Below, piece after piece: positions 24,601 to 35,900 of a stretch of DNA of 64,000 nucleotides. Positions within the stretch are counted from its first letter, which is position 1, and each line of letters begins with the position of its first letter. A program made the translations under genes and the position numbers. The notes under the pieces are model-generated. The model worked only from the letters and a program-made list of their open reading frames with translations. It did no database searches and was not told where the DNA came from. The DNA is from Ophthalmolycus amberensis (taxonomy: Eukaryota; Chordata; Actinopteri; Perciformes; Zoarcidae), in NCBI GenBank assembly GCA_024529925.1, contig JAFEUB010001017.1, forward strand, positions 1,036,001-1,100,000, given 5' to 3'.

Positions 24601-27600
24601 ATAGACCCAGTGAAAAACAAGAAACTTTCTGTAGAGGAAGCTGTAGCTCAAAGGGTGGTTGGCAGTGAGTGGGGAAAAAAGCTACTTTCAGCAGAAAGGG
24701 CAGTTACAGGATACACAGATCCCTACACTGGAGACACAATTTCATTGTTCCAGGCCTTGAAAAAGGATCTCATTGTTAAAGATCATGGAATCCGTCTCCT
24801 CGAAGCACAAATTGCCACCGGAGGCATAATTGACCCAGTCCACAGTCATCGAGTGCCTGTACAGGTGGCGTACCAAAGAGGATACTTTGATGAAGAAATG
24901 AACCAGATTCTGTCTGACCCTGATGACGACACAAAGGGATTCTTTGACCCCAACACAAAAGAGAATCTCACCTATCTTCAGCTGATTGAGAGGTGTATCA
25001 CAGATCCCATCACGGGCCTTAGCTTACTGGTGATTGCCAAGAAAGGCGAGTTTTATTTCTTTGTTGATGAGGCAACAAAACTCATTCTGAAATCTACAAC
25101 AACAACCAGAGCAGGAGGGAGATATCAAGGAACAACAGTGTCTCTCTGGGATCTGCTCTACTCCAAATACATCACTGAGGAGAAGAGGAGAGAGCTTGTG
25201 CAGCAGTATAAGTCTGGATCAATCACAATCGAACACTTCTTGGAAATCATCCTGACAATCAATCAGCAGCAGACCACGTCAACCTCATCATCTTCAATTG
25301 TCATGTGCCAACCCCCAGAAACAAAAGTGGATAGCAGCACAACTCAAACTACCACCACTACTACAGTCACAGAGACAAATGAAGTTACAAACTTCCATGG
25401 AATCAGAAAGGACGTCACTGCTGCTGAGTTGCTTGAATCAAAAATCATCAATGAGGACCTCTACAAAAATCTTACTGCTGGGAGTGTCACAGTGACAGAA
25501 GTAAGTGAAATGGATTCAGTGCGTAGGTACCTTGAAGGAACCAACAGCATTGCCGGAGTGTACCTGCAGTCCACCAAAGAGACACTAAGCATCTATGAGG
25601 CCAAAAGCAAAAGCCTGCTGACTCCTGGTACCACTCTGGTTCTGCTGGAGGCCCAAGCTGCCACTGGCTTTCTCATAGACCCAGTGAAAAACAAGAAACT
25701 TTCTGTAGAGGAAGCTGTAGCTCAAAGGGTGGTTGGCAGTGAGTGGGGAAAAAAGCTACTTTCAGCAGAAAGGGCAGTTACAGGATACACAGATCCCTAC
25801 ACTGGAGACACAATTTCGTTGTTCCAGGCCTTGAAAAAGGATCTCATTGTTAAAGATCATGGAATCCGTCTCCTCGAAGCACAAATTGCCACCGGAGGCA
25901 TAATTGACCCAGTCCACAGTCATCGAGTGCCTGTACAGGTGGCGTACCAAAGAGGATACTTTGATGAAGAAATGAACCAGATTCTGTCTGACCCTGATGA
26001 CGACACAAAGGGATTCTTTGACCCCAACACAAAAGAGAATCTCACCTATCTTCAGCTGATTGAGAGGTGTATCACAGATCCCATCACGGGCCTTAGCTTA
26101 CTGGTGATTGCCAAGAAAGGCGAGTTTTATTTCTTTGTTGATGAGGCAACAAAACTCATTCTGAAATCTACAACAACAACCAGAGCAGGAGGGAGATATC
26201 AAGGAACAACAGTGTCTCTCTGGGATCTGCTCTACTCCAAATACATCACTGAGGAGAAGAGGAGAGAGCTTGTGCAGCAGTATAAGTCTGGATCAATCAC
26301 AATCGAACGCTTCTTGGAAATCATCCTGACAATCAATCAGCAGCAGACCACGTCAACCTCATCATCTTCAATTGTCATGTGCCAACCCCCAGAAACAAAA
26401 GTGGATAGCAGCACAACTCAAACTACCACCACTACTACAGTCACAGAGACAAATGAAGTTACAAACTTCCATGGAATCAGAAAGGACGTCACTGCTGCTG
26501 AGTTGCTTGAATCAAAAATCATCAATGAGGACCTCTACAAAAATCTTACTGCTGGGAGTGTCACAGTGACAGAAGTAAGTGAAATGGATTCAGTGCGTAG
26601 GTACCTTGAAGGAACCAACAGCATTGCCGGAGTGTACCTGCAGTCCACCAAAGAGACACTAAGCATCTATGAGGCCAAAAGCAAAAGCCTGCTGACTCCT
26701 GGTACCACTCTGGTTCTGCTGGAGGCCCAAGCTGCCACTGGCTTTCTCATAGACCCAGTGAAAAACAAGAAACTTTCTGTAGAGGAAGCTGTAGCTCAAA
26801 GGGTGGTTGGCAGTGAGTGGGGAAAAAAGCTACTTTCAGCAGAAAGGGCAGTTACAGGATACACAGATCCCTACACTGGAGACACAATTTCATTGTTCCA
26901 GGCCTTGAAAAAGGATCTCATTGTTAAAGATCATGGAATCCGTCTCCTCGAAGCACAAATTGCCACCGGAGGCATAATTGACCCAGTCCACAGTCATCGA
27001 GTGCCTGTACAGGTGGCGTACCAAAGAGGATACTTTGATGAAGAAATGAACCAGATTCTGTCTGACCCTGATGACGACACAAAGGGATTCTTTGACCCCA
27101 ACACAAAAGAGAATCTCACCTATCTTCAGCTGATTGAGAGATGTATCACAGATCCCATCACGGGCCTTAGCTTACTGGTGATTGCCAAGAAAGGCGAGTT
27201 TTATTTCTTTGTTGATGAGGCAACAAAACTCATTCTGAAATCTACAACAACAACCAGAGCAGGAGGGAGATATCAAGGAACAACAGTGTCTCTCTGGGAT
27301 CTGCTCTACTCCAAATACATCACTGAGGAGAAGAGGAGAGAGCTTGTGCAGCAGTATAAGTCTGGATCAATCACAATCGAACGCTTCTTGGAAATCATCC
27401 TGACAATCAATCAGCAGCAGACCACGTCAACCTCATCATCTTCAATTGTCATGTGCCAACCCCCAGAAACAAAAGTGGATAGCAGCACAACTCAAACTAC
27501 CACCACTACTACAGTCACAGAGACAAATGAAGTTACAAACTTCCATGGAATCAGAAAGGACGTCACTGCTGCTGAGTTGCTTGAATCAAAAATCATCAAT

Positions 27601-30600
27601 GAGGACCTCTACAAAAATCTTACTGCTGGGAGTGTCACAGTGACAGAAGTAAGTGAAATGGATTCAGTGCGTAGGTACCTTGAAGGAACCAACAGCATTG
27701 CCGGAGTGTACCTGCAGTCCACCAAAGAGACACTAAGCATCTATGAGGCCAAAAGCAAAAGCCTGCTGACTCCTGGTACCACTCTGGTTCTGCTGGAGGC
27801 CCAAGCTGCCACTGGCTTTCTCATAGACCCAGTGAAAAACAAGAAACTTTCTGTAGAGGAAGCTGTAGCTCAAAGGGTGGTTGGCAGTGAGTGGGGAAAA
27901 AAGCTACTTTCAGCAGAAAGGGCAGTTACAGGATACACAGATCCCTACACTGGAGACACAATTTCATTGTTCCAGGCCTTGAAAAAGGATCTCATTGTTA
28001 AAGATCATGGAATCCGTCTCCTTGAAGCACAAATTGCCACCGGAGGCATAATTGACCCAGTCCACAGTCATCGAGTGCCTGTACAGGTGGCGTACCAAAG
28101 AGGATACTTTGATGAAGAAATGAACCAGATTCTGTCTGACCCTGATGACGACACAAAGGGATTCTTTGACCCCAACACAAAAGAGAATCTCACCTATCTT
28201 CAGCTGATTGAGAGGTGTATCACAGATCCCATCACGGGCCTTAGCTTACTGGTGATTGCCAAGAAAGGCGAGTTTTATTTCTTTGTTGATGAGGCAACAA
28301 AACTCATTCTGAAATCTACAACAACAACCAGAGCAGGAGGGAGATATCAAGGAACAACAGTGTCTCTCTGGGATCTGCTCTACTCCAAATACATCACTGA
28401 GGAGAAGAGGAGAGAGCTTGTGCAGCAGTATAAGTCTGGATCAATCACAATCGAACGCTTCTTGGAAATCATCCTGACAATCAATCAGCAGCAGACTACG
28501 TCAACCTCATCATCTTCAATTGTCATGTGCCAACCCCCAGAAACAAAAGTGGATAGCAGCACAACTCAAACTACCACCACTACTACAGTCACAGAGACAA
28601 ATGAAGTTACAAACTTCCATGGAATCAGAAAGGACGTCACTGCTGCTGAGTTGCTTGAATCAAAAATCATCAATGAGGACCTCTACAAAAATCTTACTAC
28701 TGGGAGTGTCACAGTGACAGAAGTAAGTGAAATGGATTCAGTGCGTAGGTACCTTGAAGGAACCAACAGCATTGCCGGAGTGTACCTGCAGTCCACCAAA
28801 GAGACACTAAGCATCTATGAGGCCAAAAGCAAAAGCCTGCTGACTCCTGGTACCACTCTGGTTCTGCTGGAGGCCCAAGCTGCCACTGGCTTTCTCATAG
28901 ACCCAGTGAAAAACAAGAAACTTTCTGTAGAGGAAGCTGTAGCTCAAAGGGTGGTTGGCAGTGAGTGGGGAAAAAAGCTACTTTCAGCAGAAAGGGCAGT
29001 TACAGGATACACAGATCCCTACACTGGAGACACAATTTCATTGTTCCAGGCCTTGAAAAAGGATCTCATTGTTAAAGATCATGGAATCCGTCTCCTTGAA
29101 GCACAAATTGCCACCGGAGGCATAATTGACCCAGTCCACAGTCATCGAGTGCCTGTACAGGTGGCGTACCAAAGAGGATACTTTGATGAAGAAATGAACC
29201 AGATTCTGTCTGACCCTGATGACGACACAAAGGGATTCTTTGACCCCAACACAAAAGAGAATCTCACCTATCTTCAGCTGATTGAGAGGTGTATCACAGA
29301 TCCCATCACGGGCCTTAGCTTACTGGTGATTGCCAAGAAAGGCGAGTTTTATTTCTTTGTTGATGAGGCAACAAAACTCATTCTGAAATCTACAACAACA
29401 ACCAGAGCAGGAGGGAGATATCAAGGAACAACAGTGTCTCTCTGGGATCTGATCTACTCCAAATACATCACTGAGGAGAAGAGGAGAGAGCTTGTGCAGC
29501 AGTATAAGTCTGGATCAATCACAATCGAACGCTTCTTGGAAATCATCCTGACAATCAATCAGCAGCAGACCACGTCAACCTCATCATCTTCAATTGTCAT
29601 GTGCCAACCCCCAGAAACAAAAGTGGATAGCAGCACAACTCAAACTACCACCACTACTACAGTCACAGAGACAAATGAAGTTACAAACTTCCATGGAATC
29701 AGAAAGGACGTCACTGCTGCTGAGTTGCTTGAATCAAAAATCATCAATGAGGACCTCTACAAAAATCTTACTGCTGGGAGTGTCACAGTGACAGAAGTAA
29801 GTGAAATGGATTCAGTGCGTAGGTACCTTGAAGGAACCAACAGCATTGCCGGAGTGTACCTGCAGTCCACCAAAGAGACACTAAGCATCTATGAGGCCAA
29901 AAGCAAAAGCCTGCTGACTCCTGGTACCACTCTGGTTCTGCTGGAGGCCCAAGCTGCCACTGGCTTTCTCATAGACCCAGTGAAAAACAAGAAACTTTCT
30001 GTAGAGGAAGCTGTAGCTCAAAGGGTGGTTGGCAGTGAGTGGGGAAAAAAGCTACTTTCAGCAGAAAGGGCAGTTACAGGATACACAGATCCCTACACTG
30101 GAGACACAATTTCATTGTTCCAGGCCTTGAAAAAGGATCTCATTGTTAAAGATCATGGAATCCGTCTCCTTGAAGCACAAATTGCCACCGGAGGCATAAT
30201 TGACCCAGTCCACAGTCATCGAGTGCCTGTACAGGTGGCGTACCAAAGAGGATACTTTGATGAAGAAATGAACCAGATTCTGTCTGACCCTGATGACGAC
30301 ACAAAGGGATTCTTTGACCCCAACACAAAAGAGAATCTCACCTATCTTCAGCTGATTGAGAGGTGTATCACAGATCCCATCACGGGCCTTAGCTTACTGG
30401 TGATTGCCAAGAAAGGCGAGTTTTATTTCTTTGTTGATGAGGCAACAAAACTCATTCTGAAATCTACAACAACAACCAGAGCAGGAGGGAGATATCAAGG
30501 AACAACAGTGTCTCTCTGGGATCTGCTCTACTCCAAATACATCACTGAGGAGAAGAGGAGAGAGCTTGTGCAGCAGTATAAGTCTGGATCAATCACAATC

Positions 30601-31488
30601 GAACGCTTCTTGGAAATCATCCTGACAATCAATCAGCAGCAGACCACGTCAACCTCATCATCTTCAATTGCCATGTGCCAACCCCCAGAAACAAAAGTGG
30701 ATAGCAGCACAACTCAAACTACCACCACTACTACAGTCACAGAGACAAATGAAGTTACAAACTTCCATGGAATCAGAAAGGACGTCACTGCTGCTGAGTT
30801 GCTTGAATCAAAAATCATCAATGAGGACCTCTACAAAAATCTTACTGCTGGGAGTGTCACAGTGACAGAAGTAAGTGAAATGGATTCAGTGCGTAGGTAC
30901 CTTGAAGGAACCAACAGCATTGCAGGAGTGTACCTGCCGTCCACCAAAGAGACACTAAGCATCTATGAGGCCAAAAGCAAAAGCCTGCTGACTCCTGGTA
31001 CCACTCTGATACTGCTGGAGGCCCAAGCTGCCACTGGCTTTGTTATAGACCCAGTGAAAAACAAGAAACTTTCTGTAGAGGAAGCTGTAGCTCAAAGGGT
31101 GGTTGGCAGTGAGTGGAAAAACAAGCTGCTTTCAGCAGAAAGGGCAGTTACAGGATACACAGATCCCTACACTGGAAACATAATTTCATTGTTCCAGGCC
31201 TTGAAAAAGGATCTCATTGTCAAAGATCATGGAATCCGTCTCCTTGAAGCACAAATTGCCACCGGAGGCATAATTGACCCAGTCCACAGTCATCGAGTGC
31301 CTGTACAGGTGGCGTACCAAAGAGGATACTTTGATGAAGAAATGAACCAGATTCTGTCTGACCCTGATGACGACACAAAGGGATTCTTTGACCCCAACAC
31401 AAAAGAGAATCTCACCTATCTTCAGCTGCTTGAGAGGTGTATCACAGATCCCATTACGGGCCTCAGTTTACTCCCCTTGCGCAGGTGA
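15642..31488 (+). CDS. eppk1: Epiplakin-like giant plakin-repeat protein (one frameshift)
   Basis: Epiplakins are cytoskeletal linkers that bind keratin and other intermediate filaments in epithelia. The exon encodes a short leader (MDSNQNGHTKVHGP...) and then 15 modules of 358 residues. Each module has a helical segment (DVTAAELLESKIINEDLYKN), a plakin-repeat domain with typical LLEAQAATG, IDPV and GYTDPYTG motifs, a second helical segment (VSLWDLLYSKYITEEKRREL), and a Ser/Thr-rich linker. There is no actin-binding, spectrin or coiled-coil region, which favours epiplakin over plectin. Length would be about 5,281 residues, close to the ~5,090 of human epiplakin with 16 domains. The ATG at 15,642 follows a splice acceptor by six bases. 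One extra A at 17,495 breaks the frame: it stops at 17,504, while the downstream frame stays open to the TGA at 31,488. The last module ends soon after DPITGLSLL, without a linker. The break is more likely an assembly or read error than true loss. Confidence 0.88.
15717..31488 (+). repeat. Array of 15 near-identical 1,074-bp units
   Basis: Units start (at gttacaaacttcc) at 15717, 16791, 17866, 18940, 20014, 21088, 22162, 23236, 24310, 25384, 26458, 27532, 28606, 29680 and 30754. The spacing is 1,074 bp throughout, except 1,075 between units 2 and 3 because of the extra base. Fourteen units are complete; unit 15 (735 bp) lacks the linker. Units 1-14 differ by only a handful of bases each, including at synonymous sites, which indicates recent amplification or gene conversion. 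Unit 15 is clearly more diverged (for example gagtggaaaaacaagctg for gagtggggaaaaaagcta). Confidence 0.97.
17491..17500 (+). other. Single-base insertion (frameshift) in unit 2
   Basis: Unit 2 reads cccatcacAgggcc where the other full units read cccatcacgggcc; the extra base is 17,495. It converts ...DPITGLSLL into ...DPITGP-stop. No other unit has it, and the frame resumes cleanly afterwards. Confidence 0.95.
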
Positions 31489-31790
31489 AGGAAAGTAAAG
31501 CTTTCTACAGTCATTTACTCTTGTGTTTTTTCTGCATTATCAGTGTAACTAGATGGGATTCAGCTGAGCATATTATTACCTGGACTATATAACCTGGATT
31601 TAGTTATGTTTTACAGCATTTAGGCAAAAGCTGTTTTTACTGAAATATTGTGCTTCCCAAGTATACTTTGTGTTGATCTCACCTGGAAGCAAGCCATGCA
31701 TCCGTTGCTTTTTTGTGTTATTGTAAAACCGGTCCAGCTTCAACTGCTACATTGTGTGCCTCAATAAAGAAGTGAGATATGACCACCATG
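31489..31790 (+). terminator. 3' UTR and polyadenylation signal of the epiplakin-like gene
   Basis: A canonical AATAAA lies at 31,763-31,768, about 275 bp after the stop, followed by a GT/T-rich stretch (catgtcttgtctttctttc). The transcript probably ends near 31,785-31,790. Confidence 0.7.
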
Positions 31791-32455
31791 TCTTGTCTTT
31801 CTTTCAACAATTTTGTCAGAACATTTTGGAACTTGATTTGTGTATTAGTTCAGTACAACACACAGTGTAAATAATCTTCTGGTTGAAGAGTCTTCATGTG
31901 GATTGGACAACGTTTAAGAGCCCTAAAAGCACCCATAAAACTTCCTGTTCAACAACAATAAAGCAAATCAAATTCAACCATTTGTAATGTGTAAGAGTGG
32001 GAAAAATGTCTCTCAGTTGGAAAAATTGCTTTCAAATTGCTTGAATGCAGCAAGAATGAGCCCACTCTGTCAATCTGCACATTTACCTTGAGTGTACAGC
32101 ACTCTCTATTGGAAAGACAGTACCAGTATACAACAAACTTCATAATGACATGTGGAACACTCATTTTTAATGTCAAATATGTCTTGACAAACTTTTGTCT
32201 GGTGATATTGTAACTTGGTGTAAAATGTATTTTTTTTTAAAAAGAAGAAAAAACAAATCTAGGAATCCTGGGTATAAACAACTAAATGTCCCTGTAGATG
32301 AACAGTTAGGGTGATTCATATAAATGTATTCAAATCAAACATGTCAATGTCACCCCTTAAGCTACATGTAGAGTAGACAGTGCTCTTAACTCATATAATC
32401 TGAGTGACACAGCAGTGGATTCCACACCCTTGCTTTCTAGAACAGTAAGGAGGGC
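31791..32455. other. Intergenic spacer between convergent genes
   Basis: This lies between the 3' ends of the epiplakin-like gene (+) and fbxl6 (-). I see no coding frame, RNA gene or clear repeat, apart from a short A/T-rich run at about 32,230-32,255. Confidence 0.5.
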
Positions 32456-32461
32456 TTTATT
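32456..32461 (-). terminator. Candidate polyadenylation signal of fbxl6
   Basis: TTTATT on the + strand is AATAAA on the minus strand, about 540 bp beyond the fbxl6 stop codon. If it is used, the 3' UTR contains the hAT MITE at 32,580-32,940. Confidence 0.45.
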
Positions 32462-32579
32462 AGTACGTTATACATATAAAACAACATTTACAAAAACACC
32501 TGTGTGTAAAATATCTTACAACAATCCATCATCCATCATTACTTGAACCACATAATCCACAAAGGGGTGTGTTTTAAGG

Positions 32580-32940
32580 CAGCGGCCCCCAACCACCTGG
32601 CCGCGGACCGGTACCGGGCCGTGGGTCATTTGGTACCGGGCCGCACAGAAAGAATACAAATTATATTATTTCCGTTTTATTGATTATCAGAGTATGAAAT
32701 CAGTTTTATTTTGAAAAATTACCGGATTCTCTCCCAATTTCATCCGCATGTGGCTCTTGACACATGTCAAGATGCTTGTCTCGGTCACGTGACACATTAC
32801 CTCAAAAATTAAGGCCACAAACTCGCGAAAATGAAAATTTTATTTCGGCGTGTTTATCCGACACACCTTGAAGGCCGGTCCGTGAAAATATCGTCTTACA
32901 TCAAACCGGTCCGTGGCGCAAAAAAGGTTGGAGACCACTG
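32580..32940. mobile_element. hAT-type MITE (361 bp)
   Basis: The ends form inverted repeats, CAGCGGCCCCCAACC against CAGTGGTCTCCAACC (12 of 15 match), which is the classical hAT terminus. The flanking 8-bp sequences ttttaagg (32,572-32,579) and ctttacgg (32,941-32,948) match at 6 of 8 positions, consistent with an ageing hAT target duplication. There is no transposase frame. It sits just downstream of the fbxl6 stop codon. Confidence 0.8.
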
Positions 32941-32996
32941 CTTTACGGCATTCACCTAAGCCTGGAACCATTTCTGGAACTAAATTAATCTGACGA

Positions 32997-35900
32997 CTAC
33001 TCCAACTTGTCCAGCAGCTGGCGAATGTCCTCTTGGCCACGGTAAATTCTCTTCAGTCCTCTTGGAAGATAACGGCAGGATGAAATGTTGAGGTAGCTAA
33101 GAGCACTCATTTGGCCGATGACTGGCCTGCAAAAATAAAGAACAGGGGTCCTTATTGTTTCCTTGAGAAATCCTTCACAAAGATAATGACAATGCTAAAC
33201 CTTCAGTTCTCAGGATTTACAAAAGTCAATGCTTGATTTCTACTCATACTGCAGATTGTCTCTTAATAGTGCTGTTTCATAGTTTATTTGGACTGGGAGA
33301 GTTAAGAGGGGAAACTATACATGACGTACCTGAGGACAGGTGGTGTGATCTTGGTGCCACTCAGGTTTAGTGAGCGCAGAGTATCTGACTCTGCGGCGTG
33401 GGCAAGGTGACTCATCGCCGTCTCCAAGTCCTCCCCGGAGAAGAGCTGGTTTGCGATGTCAAGCTGTTGCAGTGTTCGACTCCATTTCTGGGTCACCGTG
33501 TGAAGCCCCTTCTTAGGTGATGGCAACGCAACACTGCTGCTGAAATACTGTCCCCAGAACAGACACTCAAGCCCTGCCAAACAGCAAACAAAAAGAAAAG
33601 AAGGTAGTATCGATTCATAAATGGGTTTATGATACAACTTCAGATCAAAAATCTTTTCTTTTTTTTTTAACAAGAGCTGAAATGTATCAAGTATAAAGAG
33701 CAGAGCAAAAGTACTTATTTCTACACCCCCAATTAAAATATGAAAAGACCACACTAAGTTTTTGAGTATGATCCCAAAATGATGTCCCATTATAAATCAT
33801 ACTTAAGTAACTTAACGTCTCCAAATTGACAAAAGTGAGAGTATAGATTGCACGAGTTAGGCCTACCAAGACAGGGAAGTGTTGTGAGACCGGAGGGTGT
33901 GATTCGAGAACAGCCTCGCAGGTCCAACACCCGCAGCCTGGTGGAGCCAAAGAGGATGTCCAACAAGTCTTTGTCTGTCATGTAGGAAAAAGAGGTGGTT
34001 GCGATACACAGCTCCTCCAGCAACGGGAAGCCTAGTGTTGAGTCGGCGCCATTACGCATCGTCTTATGCAGAGGTCTGACATTCAGCATCCGGAAGGTCT
34101 GATGGGAAGTTAGAACAGGTAAACATGGTCCACACAAACAGTAAACTGATTCATTATACACTGACACGTGAAATATAATATGTAAGTGACTATATAATGG
34201 TCACCTTCTTCATTTAGCGGTGATCCACCTCCAAAGAAAATAAAATGCAGTTACATGAAAGATTATCACACAATTAGCATCGCAATTCAGTCACATTTAA
34301 GTATAGTCACAATGATCACAATGATCCCATTGGTGCAGGAAACTGAAAAATGAGATGATTTGTTTACCTTGAGTTTCGGGCAGGCCATCTGTAGCGCCTG
34401 GATGCAAACGGGAAGTTCACAATCTTTACTGTCGAGCTTAGTGTTGACCTCCAGCAACTCCAAATCAGGACAGTTCCCCCTCTGAAAAGACAAATACCAT
34501 CAAATGAGTGTACAATGTGTATTTGTCCCCCGTAGCTCGGGCTGTGTGTGATACATGCATATAAAAGCATACAGTTAAGGGATGTGGGGCTTACGGTGAT
34601 TGCAGTTAGAAGTCTGTCGTTCTTTAGTCCATGAGTGAACAACATTTGCTTGATCTGGCTCCCATGATTTTCGAGGTACTCCAGGAGTCCCTCAACCTGA
34701 AACTACAACAAAAACTAATTTTCTACAAATTATCAATTCAATATGTACCCAAACAGGTGGTGAATGAACCTGCTGGGAATTGCTGGCTGTGACTGGTGTA
34801 TCAAATTGGACAATAACTACTCCATTCATAACTGTACTGTAACTGTTGGATCATGTATTGTCCTGCGTAGACAGGGCGCCCATACAAAAGAGGATGAACT
34901 GCTCTCATGGGACCTGCCTCAGAGACCTGGACTGCAGTCATCGACAAACGATCAGCAGCCGGTCCAAACTGGACAGTTTTCGTACTCATACTTCTGTTTT
35001 TTTTACACATTTACATATCAATATGTAATACCTGGTCTTTGCTACCTTGAAACTAAAACAACTACTGATGTACCTCTGAATATTGGAGGTTCATGCTTTG
35101 CAGAGACCGGCCGTGTAGAGCCAGTGTGTGGAAGGCTGCTGCTGTCAGGCCGGTACAGTAGGAGAGCTTGAGGGAGCGAAGGTGAGGGCAGAACTGCGCC
35201 ACAACCTAAATGTGATCACGACATAAGCAGAAAAAACATATGGAAAAAAAAAATACAAACGTGTTAAAAAAACGGCAACATATACTTTATCAGTCAATAT
35301 TTTGTATATATATATAAACCTTTAGAGTAGACTCTTAACTTCAACATTGACCCATTTCTTATCTAATGTAGAATCTCTTATTTCAGAACAAAGTTCATTA
35401 AATCGATCCTATTAGGACTCAATTAACAATTTACTTTCATGATTGATTCATCAACAGATTATATATTGTTGTTATTTTCTTGATTCATTGTCTTGTATTT
35501 GAAATGTCAGACTATAACTTCCCTGAGCCCAAGGTGTTGTATTAAAATTGTCAAACAAGAAAAATATTCTTTAGCTTTATTGTCGTATATGACAAAGAAC
35601 AAAATCAAATCCTCAAATTTGAGAAGATGGAAGCAGCAAGTACGGTACTTTTGGATAAAATCTAACAGAAACATGATTATCAAAACAGCCATTCTTTTCA
35701 GAAGCTTATGAAATAGTAGATTGAAAAGGACAGACATCAAGTCTTGACGACTTACCTCTACTGCATAGGTAGTCACATTCTTTGACCAGTGACAGAGAGA
35801 GAAGTCTCGTAGCTGAGAGAACCTAGAGAAGAAGAAGTGCACTTTATACTTTCCTTTTCCAGATATCAAAAATACAAGATAGGTAGATCCGCACACACTA

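Noticed and set aside
16095..31402. Periodic short open frames on both strands inside the 1,074-bp units (60-65 codons, repeated every unit)
   Set aside because: They are shadows of the epiplakin coding frame, and their periodicity only mirrors the array. They have no independent signals.
15642..31488. Plectin as the identity of the giant gene
   Set aside because: There is no actin-binding domain, plakin domain or rod coiled coil. The protein is all plakin-repeat modules and linkers, as in epiplakin.
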